DNA of 64,000 nucleotides from Bacteroidota bacterium (GTDB lineage Bacteria > Bacteroidota > Bacteroidia > Bacteroidales > F082). A program made the translations under genes and the position numbers. Each line of letters starts with the position of its first letter. Position 1 is the stretch's first letter. The notes under the pieces are model-generated. The model searched no databases, was not told the origin of the DNA, and was given only the letters and a program-made list of their open reading frames with translations. This document shows positions 51,766 through 59,784 of the stretch, piece by piece. The stretch spans positions 47,046-111,045 of the forward strand of contig JAHLLA010000009.1 in assembly GCA_020444415.1 (NCBI GenBank), read 5' to 3'.

Positions 51766-53268
51766 TTATCCGCAGTGAAAATACTTGTTCACCAGCGCCA
51801 TTATTTTTTCATCGTCATCTTTAATTTTGGCAATTAAACCTTTGTCTTCGTGTTTTTTTAAGAGTTTTACGAGGAAGTTGATTTCGGCATCAGGAAACAC
51901 ATTGTACTTTGTGTAAATATCACGTTGTTTTAATAGCATATCCGCCGACTCCTCACATGACCCGGGGAGTTGTTCAAGTTTCGATAACTTGCTCTTATGT
52001 TCCTCGTCAAAAATGTTGACATCCACATAGGTTTTTTCGGCTACTTTGAGCGGGTCTTTCATTTCAAAGCCATGCCTTGCAGCCACCGTTAAACCGGCCA
52101 ACAAGAGGTAAATATCCGCTGAGCCGTCGGGGCTTCTGAATTCAACTGTTTGTTTGTCGGAAAGGTCAATAAGGTCGCCACTTTCCTGTGGATTTACCTT
52201 ATGGATCATATTGACAGGTGCTCTCCAGCCAAGTGGAATACGTACCAGGACGGAGCGGTTTCGATCACCCCAGCACACATTGGTGGGTGCTTCCTGGTGA
52301 GGTACCAGCCTAAAATAAGAAGTAGGATTCATATTACCAAAAGCGGTTAATGAGGGTGCCAAATCCATATAACCTGCAATTACAGTTTTGGCTATTTTGC
52401 TCAAGTCACCGTTTTCGGTCATCATATTTTTACCATCTTTCATTACACGGGTATGCACGTGCATGCCACTTCCTGCCTTGCCAACAGTAATTTTCGGAGC
52501 AAAAGTTACTTCAATGCCATAATGTGCGGCCAGGGTCCTGATAATCCATTTGGCTTTGATAAGCTGATCCGCACTGTCTTCCACGTTTGTGGGTAAGAAC
52601 TCAATTTCATTTTGTTCGTATACAAGGCCTTCTTTGGTAAAATTACCTACTTCCGAATGTCCGTATTTCATCATTCCACCGGATTCGGCTATAAGCTTCA
52701 TAGCGTGTGTTCTAAAGCTATTCCATTTTGAAAATGGCGATGACTCATGGTATCCACGCTGGTCGTCAGCTTTAAACAATCCTTCATCCTCGCTGATGAT
52801 ATAATATTCCAATTCGCCCATGGTTTCAAATTCGCAACCGGTTACTTTCCTGAATGCATCGTGCGCCTTCTTGAGAATATTTTCAGGTGCACCTTCAAAA
52901 GCATTCCCGTAGCGGTCGTAATAGGAACATAAAATATCCAGGGTTGGAATATCGCTGAATGGATTTACGTAGGCTGTTTTGTAGCGAGGGATTACATAAA
53001 GATCGCTTGATCCCGCTTCAATAAATGGGAATAAACTGGAACCATCCACGCGCTCACCTGCCGTCAGCAGATGGTCCAGGTGTTCACGATTTCCGATGAA
53101 GAAATTCAGTGTTTTTAAGCGGCCATCCCAACCCACATACCTGAAATTGATCATTTCAATATCATTGTCTTCAATATACTTGATCAGGTCGGCTTTTGTA
53201 AGTTCTTCAGGATGTTTATTTAAGTACTGAACTATCGGATTCGGATTCATGGAAATATTATCACTCAT
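51766..53268 (-). CDS. glnA: Glutamine synthetase, type I
   Basis: 500 residues. The beta-grasp N-terminus (DNDIEMINFRYVGWDGRLKTLNFF) and the catalytic barrel are present: MGELEYYIISEDEG, FAPKITVGKAGSGMHVHTRVMKDGKN, and NPTSYFRLVPHQEAPTNVCWGDRNRSVLVRIP with the Arg and Glu of the ATP/glutamate site. It joins ammonium and glutamate in an ATP-dependent reaction. It is longer than the canonical type I enzyme of about 470 residues. A minus-strand TAATTTTG box (53289-53296) is a candidate promoter 20 nt upstream. Confidence 0.88.
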   Translation of the reverse strand: MSDNISMNPNPIVQYLNKHPEELTKADLIKYIEDNDIEMINFRYVGWDGRLKTLNFFIGNREHLDHLLTAGERVDGSSLFPFIEAGSSDLYVIPRYKTAYVNPFSDIPTLDILCSYYDRYGNAFEGAPENILKKAHDAFRKVTGCEFETMGELEYYIISEDEGLFKADDQRGYHESSPFSKWNSFRTHAMKLIAESGGMMKYGHSEVGNFTKEGLVYEQNEIEFLPTNVEDSADQLIKAKWIIRTLAAHYGIEVTFAPKITVGKAGSGMHVHTRVMKDGKNMMTENGDLSKIAKTVIAGYMDLAPSLTAFGNMNPTSYFRLVPHQEAPTNVCWGDRNRSVLVRIPLGWRAPVNMIHKVNPQESGDLIDLSDKQTVEFRSPDGSADIYLLLAGLTVAARHGFEMKDPLKVAEKTYVDVNIFDEEHKSKLSKLEQLPGSCEESADMLLKQRDIYTKYNVFPDAEINFLVKLLKKHEDKGLIAKIKDDDEKIMALVNKYFHCG

Positions 53269-53374
53269 TGCTTAAAAATTTGGGGACACAAAATTAGCCA
53301 AATAATTACATATCTATTCATTGCGAAATCTGTATTGTTATATTTATAACAGGTTTAAATAATATAATAACTAT

Positions 53375-53382
53375 TATTTTTG
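53375..53382 (+). promoter_or_regulatory. Promoter -7 box of the DUF302 pair
   Basis: TATTTTTG matches TAnnTTTG, 26 nt before the first DUF302 gene. Confidence 0.5.
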
Positions 53383-53408
53383 CAAATTATAAATCAAATT
53401 AATTTACG

Positions 53409-53804
53409 ATGAACTCACAATCATTTTATACGAGCAAGTTGGTAGAAACGGATTTTGAAACTACCATTGAAAAATTAAAATCTGCTCTTGCAGAAGAGGG
53501 GTTTGGCATTGTTTCAGAAATCAACATGCAGGAAAAGTTAAAAGCCGGTGCCGGAAAAGAAATTGATAAATACATGATCCTCGGTGCTTGCAATCCGCAG
53601 GGAGCCTACCAGGCTGTTCAAATTGAACAACATATAGGGGTCATGTTGCCCTGTAATTTTATTGTAAGGGAAACGGATAACGGACAGGTTGAAGTTTCGG
53701 CTGTTAACCCTCAACAAACAATCGCCAGCATTGGCAAAGCTGAAATGAAACCGCTGGCTGATGAGATAGGTTCAGGCATGCAAAAGGCTATGAATAACAT
53801 TTAA
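53409..53804 (+). CDS. DUF302 domain protein, cytoplasmic form
   Basis: 131 residues without a signal peptide. One DUF302 domain: KLVETDFETTIEKLKSALAEEGFGIVSEINMQEKLKAGAGKEIDKYMILGACNPQGAYQAVQIEQHIGVMLPCNFIVRETDNGQVEVSAVNPQQTIASIGK. The ILGACNPxGAYQAxQIExxIGVMLPCNxIV core is the family signature, with two conserved Cys. Function unknown. It is followed after 19 nt by a second, exported DUF302 protein that is nearly the same in the core. Confidence 0.88.
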   Translation: MNSQSFYTSKLVETDFETTIEKLKSALAEEGFGIVSEINMQEKLKAGAGKEIDKYMILGACNPQGAYQAVQIEQHIGVMLPCNFIVRETDNGQVEVSAVNPQQTIASIGKAEMKPLADEIGSGMQKAMNNI

Positions 53805-53823
53805 TAACCCAAACATAAAACTC

Positions 53824-54315
53824 ATGAAAACAACCAGATTTATTACTCTATGTATGGCAATGATACTTGCAATTGCTCAAACATATGCACAGGACAAATC
53901 AGCTTCTATGGTTTCACAACAAATGGAAGGTAAGTATTATACTGCCGTCATAGTTGACACGGATTTTGAAACGACGATTGAAAATGTGAAATCCGCTTTA
54001 AAAGATCAGGGATTTGGCATTGTATCGGAAATTAATATGCAGGAAAAGCTTAAAAAAGGTACCGGAAATGATGTGCCGAAATACACCATATTAGGAGCCT
54101 GCAATCCAAATGGGGCTTACCAGGCATTGCAAATTGAGGAACAAATAGGCGTGATGCTGCCGTGTAATCTGATCGTAAGAGAAACTTCAGACGGTAAGGT
54201 GGAGGTAGCAGCCATCAATCCGGAAAGAACGATGCAATCCATCGGTAATCCGGACATGATTCCTTTAGCAAGAGAGATCAGCGACAAACTAAAGCTTGCC
54301 CTGGAAGCGCTATAA
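53824..54315 (+). CDS. DUF302 domain protein, exported form
   Basis: 163 residues with a signal peptide (MKTTRFITLCMAMILAIAQTYAQ) and a DUF302 domain (TDFETTIENVKSALKDQGFGIVSEINMQEKLKKGTGNDVPKYTILGACNPNGAYQALQIEEQIGVMLPCNLIVRETSDGKVEVAAINPERTMQSIGNPDM). It is a tandem paralogue of the upstream gene with an added signal peptide, so the two proteins act on opposite sides of the inner membrane. Confidence 0.88.
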   Translation: MKTTRFITLCMAMILAIAQTYAQDKSASMVSQQMEGKYYTAVIVDTDFETTIENVKSALKDQGFGIVSEINMQEKLKKGTGNDVPKYTILGACNPNGAYQALQIEEQIGVMLPCNLIVRETSDGKVEVAAINPERTMQSIGNPDMIPLAREISDKLKLALEAL

Positions 54316-54325
54316 ACGTTGGTAA

Positions 54326-56464
54326 TTACAAATTTTCATTAAAGTAATTAGCGATTTTTTCGTACATATGTGACCTGTCAACTCCCCTTACATTATGTCC
54401 GTGGCCGGGATAGACAAAATAGTCCATTTGTTTATTTGCCTCAATCGCTTTTTTAAGGAACTGTAAGCTGTTCTGCCAAACAACCGTGGGGTCATTGGTG
54501 CCATGGATGATCATCAGTTTTCCCTGGAGATCATCCACGTAATTCAATAGGCAGGCGTTTTTGTATCCTTCAGGATTGTCCTGTGGTGTATCCATGTAAC
54601 GCTCGCCATACATTATTTCATAATATTGCCAGTCGATCACCGGACCACCTGCGACGCCTACTTTGAATACACCCGGGTTTTTCAACATCATCGAAATGGT
54701 CATAAAACCGCCGTAACTCCAGCCATTTACGCCCAATCTATCCGGGTCCACATAGGGTAACGTCTTTAGGTAATCTACGCCCACCATCTGGTCGCGGACT
54801 TCCAGCGTGCCTAGATTTCTGAAAACGGATTGTTCAAAATCCCTTCCCCTGTTTGCGGTTCCGTGGTTATCGAGTGTGAACACGACAAAGCCTTTTTGTG
54901 CCATATAATACAAAAACAACTGTGCACCTCCCAACCATGAATCGCTGATTAATTGGGCGTGTGGACCACCATACACATAAATGAAAACCGGGTATTTTTT
55001 TGCGCTGTCAAAATCAACTGGTTTGATCATCCTGCAATACAGATCGTCACCATTCTCTGACTTTAAGGTGAAAATGGACATCTCACCTAAATTATAATCT
55101 TTAAGTGGGTCACGGTTTTCCTGAAGAACCCTGATCACTTCTCCCTTGTGGTTCAGCAACTTATATTCGCGACTTACATCAGTGCTGCTGAAATAATCAA
55201 GGATGTATTTCCCATTACTGCTTACCTGTGCACCATGGGTTCCGTGGTCTGGAGAAATAAGGTTAATTTCAAAAGTTTTTAAATCGACCGCGTACACATT
55301 ATTTTGAAGTGGGCTTTCTTTGGTGCCCAGAAAATAAACTTTTCGACCGCCAAAAAAACCAAGGAAATCCGTAACCACCCAGTTGCCTTTGGTGACTTGT
55401 TTGATCAGTTCGCCATTAGTGTTGTATAGGTACAAATGGTTGTATCCGTCTTTTTCACTTACCCAGATAAACTGATCTTTCTCTTCCGGATTAAAATACA
55501 TTGGATTTTCTGGTTCCACATATTTAGGATTGCTTTCTTCAAAAAGTGTTTTTACGAAATTTCCCGTTGCCACATCGTATTGTGTTAATTTGAGGTGGTT
55601 CTGATCACGGTTTAATAAAGCTATATACACATATTTACCATCGGGTCCCCAACTCACGGAAGTCAGGTATTGTTCCTTTGGTTCGCCGGTTTTCATAAAA
55701 ACAGTGTTGCCGGAAGCAAGATCATATACTCCGAGCGTGACTTCTTCACTCTTTTCGCCTGCCATCGGGTATTTTGTGGGAGCCAGTTCAGCGATGCGTG
55801 TATCCAGGTTCACCAGCGGATAATCGGTTACCATGGTTTCATCCTTGTGGTAAAAGGCAATTTTGGCTCCCGTTGGCGACCAGAAAATACCTTTACTGAT
55901 GCCAAATTCATTGCGATGAACCGTTTGGCCATTCACGATACCGGGGTCATCATCAAAGGTGATCTGTTTTACTTTTCCTTCAATTACATAATACAAGTTA
56001 TTGTCAACAGTATATGCAGCAAAACCAGTTTCCTTATTGAATTGAACATTTTCAGCAGTATCCGGAATGGAATTTATCTTTTTGAGATCGTATGCATTGA
56101 AATCATACAAATAATAAGTATTCCCGGATTTAAACAAACAGGTTTTATCATCTCTGAACGAAACATTAGGCAAACGGTTTAATGAATCAAATCCATTTAT
56201 ATTCATTCCTTTGTTGATCATATCCAGATCAAAAAGCAGTGTTTCTGTTCCCTTTTTTGCTCTTACTTTATAGATAGCATTCTCTTTTGCAAAGGCATAT
56301 TCATCTGAGTCGCCTATCCATTGCAACTGTGGAATCCGGTCGGGAAACAGGTCCCGGTTTCGATAGTTTATATCATCAAGTGTCAGTAATTTATCCTGGG
56401 CGGGTACTACATTCGCTTGTAAAACAATGATGGATAGTAAAATAATACCAAATAACTTTTTCAT
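54326..56464 (-). CDS. S9-family serine peptidase (dipeptidyl peptidase IV-like)
   Basis: 712 residues with signal peptide. The N-terminal part is a beta-propeller rich in WSP/WGPDGK motifs. The C-terminal alpha/beta-hydrolase has GWSYGGFM (Ser about 583), HGTNDP (Asp about 658) and YPGHGHNV (His about 688-690), the S9 triad. Short oligopeptides are the likely substrates, with a preference for X-Pro as in DPP IV. There is no T9SS tail, so it is periplasmic. Confidence 0.92.
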   Translation of the reverse strand: MKKLFGIILLSIIVLQANVVPAQDKLLTLDDINYRNRDLFPDRIPQLQWIGDSDEYAFAKENAIYKVRAKKGTETLLFDLDMINKGMNINGFDSLNRLPNVSFRDDKTCLFKSGNTYYLYDFNAYDLKKINSIPDTAENVQFNKETGFAAYTVDNNLYYVIEGKVKQITFDDDPGIVNGQTVHRNEFGISKGIFWSPTGAKIAFYHKDETMVTDYPLVNLDTRIAELAPTKYPMAGEKSEEVTLGVYDLASGNTVFMKTGEPKEQYLTSVSWGPDGKYVYIALLNRDQNHLKLTQYDVATGNFVKTLFEESNPKYVEPENPMYFNPEEKDQFIWVSEKDGYNHLYLYNTNGELIKQVTKGNWVVTDFLGFFGGRKVYFLGTKESPLQNNVYAVDLKTFEINLISPDHGTHGAQVSSNGKYILDYFSSTDVSREYKLLNHKGEVIRVLQENRDPLKDYNLGEMSIFTLKSENGDDLYCRMIKPVDFDSAKKYPVFIYVYGGPHAQLISDSWLGGAQLFLYYMAQKGFVVFTLDNHGTANRGRDFEQSVFRNLGTLEVRDQMVGVDYLKTLPYVDPDRLGVNGWSYGGFMTISMMLKNPGVFKVGVAGGPVIDWQYYEIMYGERYMDTPQDNPEGYKNACLLNYVDDLQGKLMIIHGTNDPTVVWQNSLQFLKKAIEANKQMDYFVYPGHGHNVRGVDRSHMYEKIANYFNENL

Positions 56465-56518
56465 TTTTAATTGGGTTTGTACAAAAAATAAATTGTTTAT
56501 CCTGAAATAAATTTTGGG

Positions 56519-57250
56519 TTATGTTATAAAAGACGACTTAACACTTGTAAAATGTTGCATGCTGGTCATATTATTTTCAAAGTGAGTGCCAATGACGACA
56601 ATATCAGCGCCCGATTGATACTTTTCGTGCAACAATTCGGGCGTTTTGATGCCACCGCCAACCATCAAGGGAATATCAACAGAATCTTTTACAAAACGAA
56701 TCATCTCTGAAGGTATACTTTTTTCAGCGCCACTTCCGGCATCCATATAGATCATTTTCAACCCCAGCATTTCTCCAGCCATGGCAGTGCAAGCAGCAAT
56801 ATCCTTCTTGTCGGCAGGAATCGGTAACGAATTGCTCATATAGCTGACAGAAGTTGGTTTTCCGCTGTCGATCAGCATATAACCGGTGGCAATTGATTCG
56901 AGGCCGCTTAATTTGATATAGGGTGCCGCGATCACATGCATACCGATCAGCATATCAGGGTTTCTGCCCGAAATAAGTGATAAAAACAGGATGGCATCGG
57001 CATTGCTGCTTAGCTGGTAATTGTTGCCCGGAAAGATGATCACGGGTAAATCACAATTGTCTTTGATAATTTGAATGCTCTGATGCAGGTTGTCGTTGAT
57101 CAGCAAACTCCCCCCTACAAAAAAATAGTCAGCTTCGGCAAGTTGGGCATTTTTGGCTGTTTTTTCGATCTCTTCATAGGTCAGTTTATCAGGGTCAACC
57201 AGAACGGCCAACTGCTTTTTTTTTCTGTAAAACTGATCGAGAATTTGCAT
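56519..57250 (-). CDS. Geranylgeranylglyceryl phosphate synthase-like protein (PcrB family)
   Basis: With the start at MQILDQFYRKKKQ the protein is 243 residues. It is a TIM-barrel prenyltransferase: LAVLVDPDKLTYEEIEKTAKNAQLAEADYFFVGGSLL, LIVIFPGNNYQLSSNADAILFLSLISGRNPDMLIGMHV, MIYMDAGSGAEKSIP, VGGGIKTPELLHEKYQSGADIVVIGTHFE, matching the phosphate- and prenyl-binding motifs. Such enzymes add geranylgeranyl (or heptaprenyl) to glycerol-1-phosphate. The start used here lies after the promoter box, and the TTG at 57268 lies inside that box. Confidence 0.88.
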   Translation of the reverse strand: MQILDQFYRKKKQLAVLVDPDKLTYEEIEKTAKNAQLAEADYFFVGGSLLINDNLHQSIQIIKDNCDLPVIIFPGNNYQLSSNADAILFLSLISGRNPDMLIGMHVIAAPYIKLSGLESIATGYMLIDSGKPTSVSYMSNSLPIPADKKDIAACTAMAGEMLGLKMIYMDAGSGAEKSIPSEMIRFVKDSVDIPLMVGGGIKTPELLHEKYQSGADIVVIGTHFENNMTSMQHFTSVKSSFIT

Positions 57251-57265
57251 AAAACTTCTTTCAGA

Positions 57266-57273
57266 CAAAAATA
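57266..57273 (-). promoter_or_regulatory. Promoter -7 box of the GGGP synthase gene
   Basis: CAAAAATA on the plus strand reads TATTTTTG on the minus strand. It contains an in-frame TTG, which is therefore not the start codon; the ATG at 57250 is. Confidence 0.5.
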
Positions 57274-57414
57274 ATTAAAAAACGGCTTTTGCGATTTTTT
57301 AAATATTGTTGGTTTTAATTTGGAAAAAAAGGATCAGAAAGTTTTGCTTATAAATGTTGTTGCATGTATTTCAAAAGAATGAGAAAGTAGATCATTCTAA
57401 AATACTTCAGTTGT

Positions 57415-58542
57415 TTACATATTTAGAAAATTGAAAAAATTACTTCGATTTATAGTTTGAAAAGAAGCATCAGGGTAATGCACCCTAAAAGCTTTCGGCG
57501 CTTTAACTTCTTTATCTCCCAATTTGAATTCATAAGCAGATATTTTTCCATCAATTTCTTCAATCATATCAATTTCCTGTTGGTCATAGGTTCGCCAGAA
57601 ATAGGAATTGGAAAATGTGTCCAGGTACATCTGTTTTTTTAATCGTTCTGAAATGCAGTAATTTTCCCATAAACGACCCACATCATCGCGCATTTCAACA
57701 GAATTGAAATTTGAAATAACGACATTCCTAATGCCATTGTCCCAGAAAAAGAAGCGGGGTGTTTTTGATATCTCTTTTCTCAAGTTACGACTAAAACCGG
57801 GCAGTCGGAAAATTACAAATGCTTTTTCAAGAATTTCAAGATATCGCTGAATAGTTTTTACGGTCGTGTTCAGGTTTTTCGCCAGTTCATTATATGAAAG
57901 ATCATTTCCTATCTGGAAAGCAATTAATTTTAATAAATTCATTACAAATAAACTATCTTTCAGGTTTTCAAGTTGTAAGATGTCTTTTAGTAAATAGCCG
58001 TTTCGGATATTCTCCAACAGGTGTCTTTTTTCTTTCAGATCAGGTGCAAGAAACACTTGCGGGTATGAACCGTAAACCAATGATGTGTTTAATGTTTTTA
58101 TGGCGCTTATATAGTCGTCATTTATTTCGCTCATGGAAAAAGGATGCAGGGTGAAGAACCTCGAACGCCCTGTTAAAGGTTCTCCGATTTTATTTTTCAA
58201 ATCGAAAGATGATGAACCTGTTGCAAAAACAACAACATGGGGTTGTGTATCGACAAGTAATTTAAGATTTTGCCCAATGTTAGGTATATTCTGAGCTTCA
58301 TCAATAAATAGATAATTATACCCCACCATTAGGTTTTTAAGTACTTCCTGACGACCTGATGATAAAATACCCGCGGTTTCATAATCTTCGCCGTTCAAAA
58401 CAAGTATTTTTTTGGTTGAGAGCGAATCGGTAATGAAATTCATGAGGGTTGTTTTTCCTGTTCGGCGGGCACCGAACAAAACGGTCACATGGCCCTGCTT
58501 TAAATTTGAAATCAGTGGTTTACTTAGATATCTTTTTATCAT
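57415..58542 (-). CDS. AAA-type ATPase with DUF4143 C-terminal domain
   Basis: 376 residues from MIKRYLSKPLISNLKQGHVTVLFGARRTGKTTLMNF. Walker A is GARRTGKT, Walker B YLFIDEAQNI; the C-terminal part has the nuclease-like DUF4143 region (NGIRNVVISNFN...LWENYCISERLKKQ...YFWRTYDQQEIDMIEEIDGKISAYEFKLGDK). These AAA_14/DUF4143 proteins are widespread orphan genes, often in accessory islands; role unknown. The longer start (58566) adds no homologous residues. Confidence 0.85.
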   Translation of the reverse strand: MIKRYLSKPLISNLKQGHVTVLFGARRTGKTTLMNFITDSLSTKKILVLNGEDYETAGILSSGRQEVLKNLMVGYNYLFIDEAQNIPNIGQNLKLLVDTQPHVVVFATGSSSFDLKNKIGEPLTGRSRFFTLHPFSMSEINDDYISAIKTLNTSLVYGSYPQVFLAPDLKEKRHLLENIRNGYLLKDILQLENLKDSLFVMNLLKLIAFQIGNDLSYNELAKNLNTTVKTIQRYLEILEKAFVIFRLPGFSRNLRKEISKTPRFFFWDNGIRNVVISNFNSVEMRDDVGRLWENYCISERLKKQMYLDTFSNSYFWRTYDQQEIDMIEEIDGKISAYEFKLGDKEVKAPKAFRVHYPDASFQTINRSNFFNFLNM

Positions 58543-58647
58543 AAATACATATATAATGATCAACAAATTTACGTAAATATTTAGACAAGGGTATAAAAAT
58601 ATGCAAAATGAGTTGGAAACTCTTTTTTTATTATACGCGCTCTTCTA

Positions 58648-58809
58648 TGTCACTCTGATCGCTACACTTGTCACTCTGAACGAAGTTTCCAAAGGACTCC
58701 TGCGGAGAAGAGTCTTGTTATTGAGTGATTTAAATAAAGTATCCCTAAGCAGGATTCCTGCCCGTTCGGTAGGTGGGCTTCTCTCCGCTGCGCTTCATTC
58801 AGAAAGACA
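58648..58809. repeat. Interspersed inverted-repeat element (TGTCACTCTGAACGAAG type)
   Basis: TGTCACTCTGATCG (58648) and TGTCACTCTGAACGAAG (58669-58685) are direct copies; the right end (about 58790-58809) read backwards is TGTCTTTCTGAATGAAGCGC, an inverted copy. The element also holds GGAGAAGAGTC and CTTCTCTCCGC. It fits the small TCACTCTGAACGAAG-type intergenic repeats known in Bacteroidota. It lies between the ATPase and metF genes. Confidence 0.6.
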
Positions 58810-58821
58810 ATTTTGGGAATA

Positions 58822-59781
58822 TTAAAAAACGGCTTTTGCGATCTTTTGGATGTTATCTGTTTTACCCATCGTATACAAATGCAATACCGGCACCCCGGCT
58901 GCTATTAATTCCTTTGATTGGTTGATGGCCCATTCCACACCAAGCTCTCTTACCTGTTTATTGTCTTTACATTTAATGATCTCTTTTACCAATTCAACCG
59001 GCATATCTACATTAAATGTTTTAGGGATGGAGGTCAGGTGATTTGCTACTGAAACCGGCTTTAAACCGGGAATGATGGGTACAGTAATCCCTTTTTCTCG
59101 ACAACGTTTTACGAAATCAAAGTACATTTTATTGTCAAAAAACATTTGCGTAACAATATAAGATGCTCCCGCTTCGATTTTCTTTTTTAGGAAGAAAAGA
59201 TCACTATCCATATTAGGTGATTCGGCATGTTTCTCAGGATAGCCCGCTACACCGATACAGAAATCCATAGAACGGGTGTTTTCCAGGTCTTTTTCGAGGT
59301 AAATACCCTTATTCAGGTCCATTACCTGGTTTACCAGGTCCAAAGCATAGGTATTGCCTTCAGGTTCAGGGATGAACACCTTTGCATTTGGTAGTGGATC
59401 GCCCCTTAGGAGCAATACATTTTTAATCCCTAAAAACTGAAGGTCGATCAGTGCATTTTCCGTGTCTTCTTTGGTAAATCCACCGCAAATGATGTGCGGC
59501 ACGACAACCAGGTTGTAACGGTATTTGATGGCTGCAGCAATACCAACAGTTCCGGGTCTTTTACGAACCGTTCGCTTTTTATGATATCCATTGGGCATAT
59601 GATCGTAAACCACTTCCTGCTGGTGATAGGTAATATTTACAAAAGAAGGATCAAATTCAATCAACGCATCAATGGCTTCGCGGGTTGATTCGAAATCGTG
59701 ACCTTTTAAAGGGGGAAGCAATTCGAATGAAAACAGTGTTTTCTCGGATCGTTCTATATGTTCTGTAACTGATAATTCCAT
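58822..59781 (-). CDS. metF: 5,10-methylenetetrahydrofolate reductase
   Basis: 319 residues. TIM-barrel flavoenzyme reducing methylene-THF to methyl-THF. The N-terminus TEHIERSEKTLFSFELLPPLKGHDFEST and the motifs FVNITYHQQ, HIICGGFTKEDTENALIDL, LLLRGDPLP, FCIGVAGYPEKHAESPNMDSD and IVTQMFFDNKMYFDFVKRCREKGI are all in place. It lies 3 nt after metH, so the pair supplies methyl-THF and uses it in the same operon. Confidence 0.95.
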   Translation of the reverse strand: MELSVTEHIERSEKTLFSFELLPPLKGHDFESTREAIDALIEFDPSFVNITYHQQEVVYDHMPNGYHKKRTVRKRPGTVGIAAAIKYRYNLVVVPHIICGGFTKEDTENALIDLQFLGIKNVLLLRGDPLPNAKVFIPEPEGNTYALDLVNQVMDLNKGIYLEKDLENTRSMDFCIGVAGYPEKHAESPNMDSDLFFLKKKIEAGASYIVTQMFFDNKMYFDFVKRCREKGITVPIIPGLKPVSVANHLTSIPKTFNVDMPVELVKEIIKCKDNKQVRELGVEWAINQSKELIAAGVPVLHLYTMGKTDNIQKIAKAVF

Positions 59782-59784
59782 AGT

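Noticed and set aside
58601..58825. 74-residue open frame over the repeat element near metF
   Set aside because: It spans the inverted-repeat element and an AT-rich leader, has no family resemblance, and stops by chance.
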